From NCBI RefSeq assembly GCF_001482385.1, contig NZ_CP013611.1, positions 4,409,501-4,473,500 on the forward strand: a stretch of DNA of 64,000 nucleotides, read 5' to 3'. This DNA is from Pseudoalteromonas rubra (GTDB lineage Bacteria > Pseudomonadota > Gammaproteobacteria > Enterobacterales > Alteromonadaceae). Position 1 is the stretch's first letter; every line of letters starts with the position of its first letter. The translations under genes and the position numbers were made by a program. Shown in pieces: positions 1 through 7,870 of this stretch. The notes beneath the pieces are model-generated. The model did not search any database. It saw only the letters and a list, made by a program, of their open reading frames with translations, and was not told the origin of the DNA.

Positions 1-1
1 G

Positions 2-310
2 TCTCTATATCACGCTTTCGAAGACAAGAAATCTGGCGGCAGAGCGGCCTGTATTCTTGCCATTGTCGGTGTGATTAACCTGCCAATTATTCATTTTTCT
101 GTTGAGTGGTGGAACACCTTGCATCAGGGTTCAACCATTACCAAGTTTGATACGTCAGCCATCGATCCGTCTATGTTATGGCCGTTACTTATCAATATTT
201 TAGGATTTGCTGCATTTGTTGGCGCGCTGTCACTGGTACGCCTTAAAAATGAGATCCTTCAGGTCGAGAAGCACCGCCCCTGGGTGCGTCAGCTGGTTAG
301 TCGAGGTTAA
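2..310 (+). CDS. ccmC: CcmC, heme transporter subunit of cytochrome c maturation (5' partial)
   Basis: The frame is open from the window edge, so only the C-terminal ~102 residues are seen. CcmC is an integral inner-membrane protein of the tryptophan-rich heme-handling family; it presents heme at the periplasmic face and loads it on CcmE. The visible part has a membrane helix followed by a periplasmic stretch with VEWWNTLHQG, the conserved Trp/His segment of the family, then a last helix and a short basic cytoplasmic tail. Two bases separate the stop from ccmD, and the order ccmC-D-E-F-G-H-I follows. Identification is firm from motif and context. Confidence 0.93.
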   Translation, partial: SLYHAFEDKKSGGRAACILAIVGVINLPIIHFSVEWWNTLHQGSTITKFDTSAIDPSMLWPLLINILGFAAFVGALSLVRLKNEILQVEKHRPWVRQLVSRG

Positions 311-312
311 GT

Positions 313-519
313 ATGCAGTTTGAATCTTTGAGTGACTTTTTTCATATGGGTGGTTACGCCTTTTATGTGTGGCTGTCTTTTGGCAGTTGTGCCTTTATCC
401 TGCTGGGATTGGTGTGGGCGTCACTAAACGATGCCAAGCGCATTAAGCGTGAAGTAGCAGCACAAATTAAGCGTGAAGCGCGCATCAAGCAGGCCCGCGA
501 AGAGGAGGTAAAAGCATGA
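313..519 (+). CDS. ccmD: CcmD, small membrane subunit of the CcmABCDE heme-export complex
   Basis: A 68-residue protein with one transmembrane helix (about residues 15-38) and a highly charged Lys/Arg/Glu-rich cytoplasmic tail, the usual CcmD architecture. CcmD is needed to release heme-loaded CcmE from CcmC and CcmAB. The start [18 protein letters not shown] is typical of gammaproteobacterial CcmD, which carries the short conserved MGGY-like segment ahead of the helix. The stop overlaps the ccmE start, implying translational coupling within the operon. Confidence 0.9.
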   Translation: MQFESLSDFFHMGGYAFYVWLSFGSCAFILLGLVWASLNDAKRIKREVAAQIKREARIKQAREEEVKA

Positions 520-995
520 ACCCAAGACGTAAAAAACGCCTGTTTGCCGTTGTAGCCGTGATCTTCGGGATCGGCTCTGCCGTAGGTCTGACCCTGTATG
601 CGTTGCAGGAAAACATCAATCTTTTCTATACGCCCAGTGAGCTAATTGAAGGTAAAGGGCCAGAGAAAGAGTTGCCTTATATCGGACAAAAACTGCGCAT
701 CGGAGGTATGGTTGTGCCGGGCAGTGTGGCTCGAGTTGAAACGTCTCTGGATGTGACCTTCAAGCTCATCGATACCGGTCCTATGGTAACCATTAAATAC
801 CACGGTATCTTACCTGACTTGTTCCGTGAAGGTCAGGGGATCGTTGCGCAGGGGACATTGGTTGAACCTAACGTCATTGAAGCATTTGAAGTGTTGGCAA
901 AACACGATGAAGAGTATATGCCAGCTGAAATCGCTGAGGCAGTGAAGGGGATCAAGCATGAGAAACCTAAGTATAACTTAAGCAGCGAGAACTAA
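516..995 (+). CDS. ccmE: CcmE, periplasmic heme chaperone
   Basis: CcmE (159 aa) binds heme covalently through a histidine and hands it to the CcmF/CcmH lyase for attachment to apocytochrome c. An N-terminal membrane anchor (about residues 9-30) is followed by an OB-fold beta-barrel. The heme-binding histidine is H130 in the motif [10 protein letters not shown], with the conserved tyrosine three residues on. The N-terminus is very basic (RRKKR), consistent with an inside-anchored protein. The gene overlaps ccmD by 4 bp and ends one base before ccmF. Confidence 0.96.
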   Translation: MNPRRKKRLFAVVAVIFGIGSAVGLTLYALQENINLFYTPSELIEGKGPEKELPYIGQKLRIGGMVVPGSVARVETSLDVTFKLIDTGPMVTIKYHGILPDLFREGQGIVAQGTLVEPNVIEAFEVLAKHDEEYMPAEIAEAVKGIKHEKPKYNLSSEN

Positions 996-996
996 T

Positions 997-2952
997 ATGA
1001 TCCCTGAGATAGGTTATTTTTCATTGGTTCTGGCTATGGGCTTGAGCCTGCTGTTGTGTATTTTTCCTCTCTGGGGGGCTTATACCGGCAACTTGCGCCT
1101 GATGCGCACAGCCCCTTCGCTGGCTGTGGGTCAGTGCTTGCTGGTGTTGTTCTCTTTTGGTGTACTGATTTACATCACATTGACTGATGACTTTACCGTT
1201 GCTTATGTGGCGCATCATTCTTCCAGCACGCTGCCTTGGTACTATAAAGTCACTTCGACCTGGGGAGGCCATGAAGGCGCTATCCTGTTGTGGTTGGTGA
1301 TGCAGGCTAGCTGGACGGCACTAGTTGCTATGATGTCTAAGTCCTTGCCTTGGGTGCTGCGCGCGCGCGTACTGGGCGTGCTGGGTTTTCTGGGGGTTGG
1401 CTTTATGCTCTACACCTTGTGGATGTCGAGCCCGTTTGAGCGACTATTACCTTATTATCCGGTTGAAGGCCGTGACCTCAATCCTCTGTTGCAAGACCCT
1501 GGGATGATCATTCACCCACCTCTGCTCTATATGGGCTATGTGGGATTATCTGTGTCTTTCTCTTTTGCTATCGCAGCCCTTTTGACAGGTAAGTTAGACA
1601 ATACCTGGGCGAAATGGTCGCGTCCCTGGACAATGGCAGCATGGGGTTTCTTAACCCTGGGTATTACCATCGGAAGCTGGTGGGCTTATGCAGAGCTAGG
1701 CTGGGGCGGCTGGTGGTTCTGGGATCCGGTTGAAAATGCTTCTTTAATGCCCTGGTTGGTTGCAACCGCGTTATTACACTCTCTGGCTATAACGGAGAAG
1801 CGAGGCGTATTTAAGTCCTGGACTGTTTTGTTAGCCATCGCGGCCTTTAGCTTGTGTCTGCTAGGTACCTTTATCGTTCGTTCCGGCATTATTGTCTCTG
1901 TACACGCTTTTGCGACAGACCCGGATCGTGGATTGTTTATTTTATCTTTCCTCGCTTTAGTGGTTGGCGGCAGTTTGGCACTGTACGGGCTGCGTGTCAG
2001 CCAGGTTTACAGCGAAGGTCGTTATAAGCTGGTATCACGCGAAGTCGGGTTGTGGGTGAATAATATCTTCTTGGTTGTGGCAACATTGATTGTATTACTG
2101 GGTACGTTATTACCTATGATCCATAAAGAACTGGGGCTGGGAACAATCTCCATTGGTGTGCCGTTCTTTAATCAGATGTTTGCGATTTTGATCGTGCCGT
2201 TTGCCATCTTAATGGGCATGGCGCCTATGCTGCGTTGGAAACAAAATAAGTTGCCACCTTTGGCTAAAAAGGGGGTGGGCATTTTGGTTGCGACCATAGT
2301 GATCACCAGTGCCTGGTTGTTCTCCAGTTTTGATGAAATAAGCACGCTGACTTATCTGGCTACGGCACTGGCGGTGTGGATCTGTATCGCCACGGTCGTC
2401 GACCTGGTAGAAAAAGTCAGTGTTCACCCAAGCACAGCACAGGGTCTGAAGCGCCTAGGCATGAGCTATTGGGCGATGGTGCTGGGTCATGTAGGTATTG
2501 CGTTTGTGATTGCCAGTGTGACTCTGACCTCTGCGTATTCAGTAGAGCGTTCAGTCGTAATGAAAAAAGGTGAAACCGCAACGCTCAATGACTATGAGTA
2601 TCGCTTTGAAGGCGTGAACGAGATCCGTGGCCCTAACTATGGCGGCCATGCTGGCGAAGTCACCGTATTTAAGGACGGTGAGTACGTGACCTTGCTGCAT
2701 GCAGAAAAGCGTTTGTATGATGTGGGCATGCAATTTATGACTGAAGCTGCGATTGACGATGGTTTCTACCGTGATCTGTATCTGGCGCTGGGCGAATCTA
2801 TGGGCAATGGTGCCTGGTCACTGCGCATCTATCACAAGCCTTATGTTCGCTGGATGTGGCTGGGCGGTATCCTAATCTCCCTGGCTGGTTTCATTGTTCT
2901 GGCCGACAAGCGCTATCGTCGTCGCAAGCAAACCTCTGTGGAGCATGGATAA
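997..2952 (+). CDS. ccmF: CcmF, cytochrome c heme lyase subunit
   Basis: A 651-residue polytopic membrane protein of the heme-handling family with about 15 hydrophobic segments. The WWD signature is clear near residue 236 (GGWWFWDPVEN), and conserved histidines sit in neighbouring loops (TWGGHEGAILLW, IIHPPLLYMGY). CcmF takes heme from holo-CcmE and, with CcmH and CcmI, catalyses thioether bond formation on CXXCH motifs of apocytochrome c. The length matches the E. coli protein (~647). The stop TAA shares its last base with the ATG of ccmG. Confidence 0.97.
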   Translation: MIPEIGYFSLVLAMGLSLLLCIFPLWGAYTGNLRLMRTAPSLAVGQCLLVLFSFGVLIYITLTDDFTVAYVAHHSSSTLPWYYKVTSTWGGHEGAILLWLVMQASWTALVAMMSKSLPWVLRARVLGVLGFLGVGFMLYTLWMSSPFERLLPYYPVEGRDLNPLLQDPGMIIHPPLLYMGYVGLSVSFSFAIAALLTGKLDNTWAKWSRPWTMAAWGFLTLGITIGSWWAYAELGWGGWWFWDPVENASLMPWLVATALLHSLAITEKRGVFKSWTVLLAIAAFSLCLLGTFIVRSGIIVSVHAFATDPDRGLFILSFLALVVGGSLALYGLRVSQVYSEGRYKLVSREVGLWVNNIFLVVATLIVLLGTLLPMIHKELGLGTISIGVPFFNQMFAILIVPFAILMGMAPMLRWKQNKLPPLAKKGVGILVATIVITSAWLFSSFDEISTLTYLATALAVWICIATVVDLVEKVSVHPSTAQGLKRLGMSYWAMVLGHVGIAFVIASVTLTSAYSVERSVVMKKGETATLNDYEYRFEGVNEIRGPNYGGHAGEVTVFKDGEYVTLLHAEKRLYDVGMQFMTEAAIDDGFYRDLYLALGESMGNGAWSLRIYHKPYVRWMWLGGILISLAGFIVLADKRYRRRKQTSVEHG

Positions 2953-3524
2953 TGAACAAAAAGTTTTTAGGCCTGGTGCCACTGCTGATTTTTGTGTTGT
3001 TGTGCGTGTTCTTATATCAGGGCTTATTTGGTAACCCAAGAGAGCTACAAACTGGCCGACTTGGCCAGACTATGCCAGCGTTTGAGTTGCCAGATTTGAT
3101 GGACGAACAAAAGCGCTGGACAGATCAGGACCTGCTGGGTGAAGTTTATCTGCTGAACGTATGGGGCACCTGGTGCCCAACCTGTATTGCAGAGCTTGGT
3201 TACCTTACCGAGTTGCGCGAGCAGGGCGTGCGGATCATAGGCTTATACTACGAGCAAGCCTATGACCCTGATTTTGGCGATCAGTTTGATATCAATTACC
3301 TGCGTACCGATGTCCAGCAAATGCTGGCGCGTGCAGGGGATCCATACCAGTTTAATATTCTTGATTTGGAGCGTACTTTAGCGCTGGATTTGGGGGTTTC
3401 CGGCGCACCGGAAACTTTCCTGGTAGATAAAAACGGTAAGATCATTTTGCACCACACTGGCGATATTAATCCTCGGGTATGGCGCAGCAAATTTGCTCCG
3501 GCAATTCAGGAGTTGCAACCATGA
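2952..3524 (+). CDS. ccmG: CcmG/DsbE, periplasmic thiol:disulfide oxidoreductase
   Basis: A 190-aa thioredoxin-fold protein anchored by an N-terminal helix. It carries the active site WGTWCPTC typical of CcmG, which reduces the heme-ligating cysteines of apocytochrome c using electrons from DsbD. The ATG at 2952 overlaps the ccmF stop by one base and begins MNKKFLGLVPLLIF, a proper signal anchor. An upstream in-frame start inside ccmF would add an implausible tail. The cis-Pro loop region SGAPETFLVD is present. Confidence 0.96.
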   Translation: MNKKFLGLVPLLIFVLLCVFLYQGLFGNPRELQTGRLGQTMPAFELPDLMDEQKRWTDQDLLGEVYLLNVWGTWCPTCIAELGYLTELREQGVRIIGLYYEQAYDPDFGDQFDINYLRTDVQQMLARAGDPYQFNILDLERTLALDLGVSGAPETFLVDKNGKIILHHTGDINPRVWRSKFAPAIQELQP

Positions 3525-3994
3525 AAAAACTAATGCTGGCATTGGCATTACTGGCTGGCCTGTGGTCGCTCAGTGCTAATGCTGTTGAAGATAAGTACCA
3601 GTTCAAAAATGCGGAAAGAGAGCAAACTTTTAAAGAGTTGGTGCAGGAACTCAGATGTCCAAAATGTCAGAACCAGAATATAGCTGATTCTGACGCGGTG
3701 GTCGCGAAAGACTTACGTGACCGGGTACTGGACATGGTTCGTGAGGGTAAATCTAAGCAAGAAGTGATTGATTTTATGATCGATCGTTATGGCTATTTTG
3801 TTCATTACCAGCCACCCGTTACACCTGCCACGATTGTACTGTGGGTCATGCCTGTGGTGATCCTGGTGCTGGGTTTTGGTTTTATTGTATTCAGACAGAA
3901 AAAAGCAGCACGTAAACAAAGCTGGAGCCCCGAAGATGAGCAAAAGCTAGCAGAGCTTATCAAACAAAGCCAGCGTAAGGAGCGTACTTCATGA
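3521..3994 (+). CDS. ccmH: CcmH, cytochrome c-type biogenesis thiol protein
   Basis: A 157-aa protein with a cleavable signal peptide (about residues 1-19, ending near SANAVED), a periplasmic domain with the redox motif LRCPKCQNQNIADSDA, and a single membrane helix near residues 100-122. CcmH interacts with apocytochrome c cysteines and CcmG and forms the heme lyase with CcmF. This is the short form lacking the TPR domain that E. coli CcmH carries as a fusion; that part is encoded separately next door as ccmI. The start ATG overlaps the ccmG stop (ATGA). Confidence 0.96.
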   Translation: MKKLMLALALLAGLWSLSANAVEDKYQFKNAEREQTFKELVQELRCPKCQNQNIADSDAVVAKDLRDRVLDMVREGKSKQEVIDFMIDRYGYFVHYQPPVTPATIVLWVMPVVILVLGFGFIVFRQKKAARKQSWSPEDEQKLAELIKQSQRKERTS

Positions 3995-5265
3995 ATGACA
4001 TGATGCAAATGTGGGGGTTGTTTGCGCTCTTGACTGTGCTGGCCGCGCTGTTCGTGGTGATGCCGTTTTTTCGTCGCGATAAGCTGGTTGCGGTAGACCA
4101 TGATGCAAATGCTGAACGCATTGATATTTATCAGCAGCGTTTGCAGGAGCTGGCGGACGAGCTGGCCAATCAGCGTATTGATCAAAACAGTCACGATGAA
4201 TCTGTGCTGGAAATGAAACGTCGCTTGCTGAACGAGCTGTCACCAGAACGCACGCTCGATACGCGGGGTAATAACCTGGTACTGGCAAGCACGGGTGTGG
4301 CATTTTTGTTGGTTGTCAGCGCGGTATTTTATTCTTTTACCGGCAGTCAGAAGCAAATCGCCGATTGGTATAAAGCCATTGATATGCTCCCTGAATACGG
4401 CCAGCGTGCTGTGATGCAAACTGGTGATCCTCTCAGCCCGAATGAACTTCAGGCGTTTGCTTTGGGTCTGCGTACTAAACTGGCCAACAGCGGTGATGAT
4501 GCTGTTGCCTGGATGCTGCTCGGCCGTGTTGCGATGTCGCTTAATGACTTCGAAATGGCGATGCAGGCATTCGATAAAGCGCTGGAAATGCAACCGAATA
4601 ACAGTAATGTCAAGGTGAGCTATGCTCAGGCGTTATTGGTTGAAGGGTCAGAAAATGCGATGAACCGTGCTGCAGGTATGTTGTCTCAGGTACTGCAACG
4701 TGAGCCGCGTAACATTGATGCAATTTCTTTACTGGCACTGATCGCTTATGAACGTCAGGACTGGAAAGAATCTAAAGCGGCGTTCGAAGTCTTGCTGGCA
4801 TCGATGACGCAGGATGATCCACGTTATACGATGATCAAACAGCGTATTACGGATTTGAACGAAAAGCTGAGCACAGCGCAAGTTGCGCAGCCTGCAATGC
4901 CTGAAAACGGTCTGCAAGTGTCGGTTTCTCTGGCAAATGAACTGGCTGATAAAATTCCTGAGAATGCTACTTTGTTTGTGTTTGCCAAAGCTGCGCAAGG
5001 TCCACCTATGCCATTGGCAGTGGCCAAACTTACAGATTTTAACTTGCCATTGAGTGTCAATTTGAACGATAGTATGGCGATGATGCCTAACCTCAAGCTG
5101 TCAGGGTTTAAAGAAGTGATTGTTACGGCGCGTATTTCAGTGGATGGCAACGTGGCTCTACAGAGCGGTGAGCTTGAAGGCGCGACTCAGACCATTACGA
5201 TGACCCCAGAAGCACAGCAGGTTTCGGTCACTATCAGTCGTGTTATAACCAGCACAGGAAACTAA
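3991..5265 (+). CDS. ccmI: CcmI, TPR-domain apocytochrome c chaperone
   Basis: A 424-aa protein with two N-terminal membrane helices (about residues 5-25 and 93-112) separated by a cytoplasmic leucine-zipper-like charged loop, then periplasmic TPR repeats (for example AWMLLGRVAMSLNDFEMA) and a C-terminal beta-rich domain. CcmI binds the C-terminal helix of apocytochrome c and presents it to the CcmF/CcmH lyase. It overlaps ccmH by 4 bp (ATGA) and is the last ccm gene. mlaA follows without a gap. Confidence 0.93.
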   Translation: MNDMMQMWGLFALLTVLAALFVVMPFFRRDKLVAVDHDANAERIDIYQQRLQELADELANQRIDQNSHDESVLEMKRRLLNELSPERTLDTRGNNLVLASTGVAFLLVVSAVFYSFTGSQKQIADWYKAIDMLPEYGQRAVMQTGDPLSPNELQAFALGLRTKLANSGDDAVAWMLLGRVAMSLNDFEMAMQAFDKALEMQPNNSNVKVSYAQALLVEGSENAMNRAAGMLSQVLQREPRNIDAISLLALIAYERQDWKESKAAFEVLLASMTQDDPRYTMIKQRITDLNEKLSTAQVAQPAMPENGLQVSVSLANELADKIPENATLFVFAKAAQGPPMPLAVAKLTDFNLPLSVNLNDSMAMMPNLKLSGFKEVIVTARISVDGNVALQSGELEGATQTITMTPEAQQVSVTISRVITSTGN

Positions 5266-5997
5266 ATGTATAAAAAACTCGTTGGCGCCGCTTTGGCGCT
5301 AATTTTATCCGGGTGTGCGCAAGTCCCCGAAGAAAAACAAGATCCGCGGGATCCACTACAGTCGCTCAACCGACCCTTGTATGACTTCAATATGGATGTA
5401 CTGGATGCCTATATCCTGCGCCCGGCTGCAAAAGGCTATATTGCCATTACGCCTGCGCCGGTCCGTAGCAGCCTGGTGAACTTTACTACTAACCTGGCAG
5501 CGCCTACGGACGCAGTTAACGCGGCCCTGCAGGCAAAGCCTGGTGATGCGGGTATTAATGTTGCGCGTTTTTTGGTGAATACAACGGTGGGGATTTTCGG
5601 CCTGTTTGATGTCGCTAAATCGCTGGGCCTGGAACACAAAGACGAAGACTTTGGTCAGACTCTCGGTGTTTGGGGTGTCGGTGACGGCGCTTATCTGATG
5701 ATCCCGGGTTATGGGCCTTCAACAGCGCGTAATCTCACAGGTGATATTGTCGACAATGTTGTGTTGCCAGAGATAGCGCTGTCTACGCCACAGACCATTT
5801 TGGTGTTTGCACTGCGGGCAGTCGAAGCCAGAGCAAGCCTGATGTCACAGGAAAAGCTGCTTAACGAGTCACTCGACCCATACATCTTCCTTAAAGATGT
5901 TTATTTGCAGCGTCAACTTTACGAACTCCACGATGGTAACCCGCCTGTTGAGGAGGAGCCAGAAGAGTTTGATGAGGACTTCCTCGAAAACCTCTAA
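5266..5997 (+). CDS. mlaA: MlaA (VacJ), outer-membrane lipoprotein of phospholipid transport
   Basis: A 243-aa lipoprotein with a lipobox LILSGC. It carries the family hallmark DPLQSLNRPLYDFNMDVLDAYILRP just after the signal, and later FGQTLGVWGVGDGAYLMIPGYGPS. MlaA sits in the outer membrane with a porin and removes mislocalised phospholipids from the outer leaflet, passing them to MlaC. The C-terminus is strongly acidic (VEEEPEEFDEDFLENL). It begins directly after the ccmI stop, so it is probably cotranscribed with the ccm operon, and a strong terminator follows. Confidence 0.95.
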   Translation: MYKKLVGAALALILSGCAQVPEEKQDPRDPLQSLNRPLYDFNMDVLDAYILRPAAKGYIAITPAPVRSSLVNFTTNLAAPTDAVNAALQAKPGDAGINVARFLVNTTVGIFGLFDVAKSLGLEHKDEDFGQTLGVWGVGDGAYLMIPGYGPSTARNLTGDIVDNVVLPEIALSTPQTILVFALRAVEARASLMSQEKLLNESLDPYIFLKDVYLQRQLYELHDGNPPVEEEPEEFDEDFLENL

Positions 5998-6007
5998 GCA
6001 TTTATTG

Positions 6008-6039
6008 AGCCGGTCAGCACCCACTGACCGGCTTTTTTT
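6008..6039 (+). terminator. Rho-independent terminator after mlaA
   Basis: The inverted repeat AGCCGGTCAG / CTGACCGGCT with a six-base loop is followed by a run of seven T. It ends the ccm-mlaA operon. Confidence 0.92.
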
Positions 6040-6212
6040 GTGACCGTCGCCAAACCCCCATAGGCTTTGAGTGTCTGAAATACACCAAATTGATTCAATA
6101 TGACCCCTTCTTTAGAGAGACAAAAACTGAACCCATCCGGGTTGTCATAGACACTTTGTTGACAATCACAGCGCTACAGTGGCTGTAATTTCACTCAACA
6201 AGGAACTATGAC

Positions 6213-7828
6213 ATGAAATACCTAAAATCACTTCTGGCCGTGTGTATTGCATTAAACCTGAGCGCTTGTGGCGATGATGACAAAATCAAGCCTCCGGGCG
6301 GAGGTGGCGAGCAGCCTGCGCCTGGACGGGTTGTGCATGATTTGGCGCTCACTTCACCTCAAGCGGAACGTGAGCTGGTTGAAGACTTCCCGCTCTCAGA
6401 GTACCTTGATTATGCGCCGGGCGCGCAACCGCTCATCAACCTGACAAGTTTGGACATCAATGGTCCGGATCTGCATACGTTTCAGCAAGGCATTGAGGTG
6501 GGTACCATTGATGTCAGTGCTTCACCGCGTGTTTATCAGCCGCTGGCGCTGAGAATAACCGCACTGGACAACATTGTGGCCACTGAGCAGTATGAAGACG
6601 AGCTGTGGTATGTTACAGGCACCAATGAGATCTTCCAGCGCAGTCTGACAAGTGACGAAACCACCTCCTGGCGTTTAGAAACGGGCTTAACAATCACCGA
6701 GTTAGGCCTGGACAGTGATGGCAACAGTGATATCTGGGGCTACGATGCGAATGCCCATCAGGTGATCCGATTTAAACCAGAAGACGAGCAGCTATTGCTG
6801 TACCCGCTGTCGGACAATATGACTATTCAGGGCGTGTCTTATCTGGAGCAGCAGCTTTGGATACTGGCCTCAGAATCCGGACAGCCAGTGGTCATGCAGT
6901 TTGACGTATCAGAAGAGCAGGTAACGCAGCTTGATGGCTGGAATGTTATCGGGTTTGGTCAAGTGGAGATGACTGATTTGACCGTACTTTCTGGCGAGGG
7001 GGTTGTTATCACCACCAATGCACAAGAGAATAATCTGGTATTGCTGGCCGATAGGGACAAGTTGCTGGGAGACGGACCGATTGAAGACACCGGTGAACTG
7101 GTGGTGCAGAATCGTTACTCGTTGCCAGCCGAGATCAAGCAGCCATCCGGACTTTGGTACACGCAGCAAGGGGGGGGGAAATCGTCACCGATCAGGCTGA
7201 AGTCTACTCTTTGAATGCGGATTTGCAGATCCAGACCCGTACTGAACTGGCGTTTGCTTCGATACACTGTGGACAGGGTTGCACCGAAGCGGTAATAAGC
7301 AAAGACGGGGAGATCTTTGTGTTGGCTGATTCTAATCTGATTGGACATTTTACATTGTCAGAGCAGGGGTATCAGCTGGTGCAAGAGTACCCATTAGCCT
7401 TGCATGAAGATGGAGAGCCGCCGTTTGAGTTCTTAGGTTTAGCGTACGACGCACTCAATGACCGTTATTTCCTGGTATCCAATAGCGATGACGCGTCACA
7501 ACAGGACTGGTTATTTACCCTGGATAGTCAGTTTAATCTTGTATCTCGCCAGCCCCTTAGCTACACAGGGGAGACAGAAGGGAGTCTCAACGAATATACT
7601 GCAATGGGCCTGTATTTCTCTGAAGATGCGTTGTGGATGGTATCTGAGCAATTCACAAAAGTGATTAAGTTGACGCTGAGTGGTGAGATTGTGTCTGTCT
7701 ATGATCTGCTGCCGGAGGATATGACTATGCCCAGTGACCTGGTTGTCAAAGATGGCAAAGTATATTTGATTGGTGATCATGAAAATGGTGAGCCGGTGCC
7801 ACCGCTTATCGAGTTGACGATTGAATAA
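6213..7828 (+). pseudogene. Putative beta-propeller lipoprotein, frame broken (or phase-variable) at a G9 tract
   Basis: The 5' part (6213-7214) begins with a lipoprotein signal, lipobox LNLSAC followed by GDDD, and a glycine-rich linker, then a beta-rich domain. At 7170-7178 a run of nine G shifts it out of frame, adding 12 foreign residues before a stop. The other frame continues to 7828 with similar composition (GEIVTDQAEVYSLN onward) and repeat-like blades such as DGEIFVLADSN and DALNDRYFLVSN. A run of ten or seven G would join them into 537-538 residues. The blades suggest a propeller, possibly SdiA-regulated/YncE-like, but I do not recognise a specific function. A Shine-Dalgarno AAGGA lies just upstream. 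It converges on the copper-receptor gene. Confidence 0.75.
7170..7178 (+). repeat. G9 homopolymer tract inside the lipoprotein gene
   Basis: Nine consecutive G lie exactly where the reading frame breaks. G7 or G10 would restore a full-length protein. Tracts of this length are prone to slipped-strand mispairing and also to sequencing or assembly error; the sequence alone cannot separate the two. Confidence 0.9.
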
Positions 7829-7839
7829 GTAGTGGTAAA

Positions 7840-7860
7840 GGGGCTGGCACCGCTAGCCCC
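7840..7860. terminator. Possible hairpin between convergent genes
   Basis: GGGGCT and AGCCCC flank a nine-base loop in the short gap between the lipoprotein gene and the receptor gene. No T run follows, so termination activity is uncertain. Confidence 0.4.
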
Positions 7861-7870
7861 ATTAGCTCAA

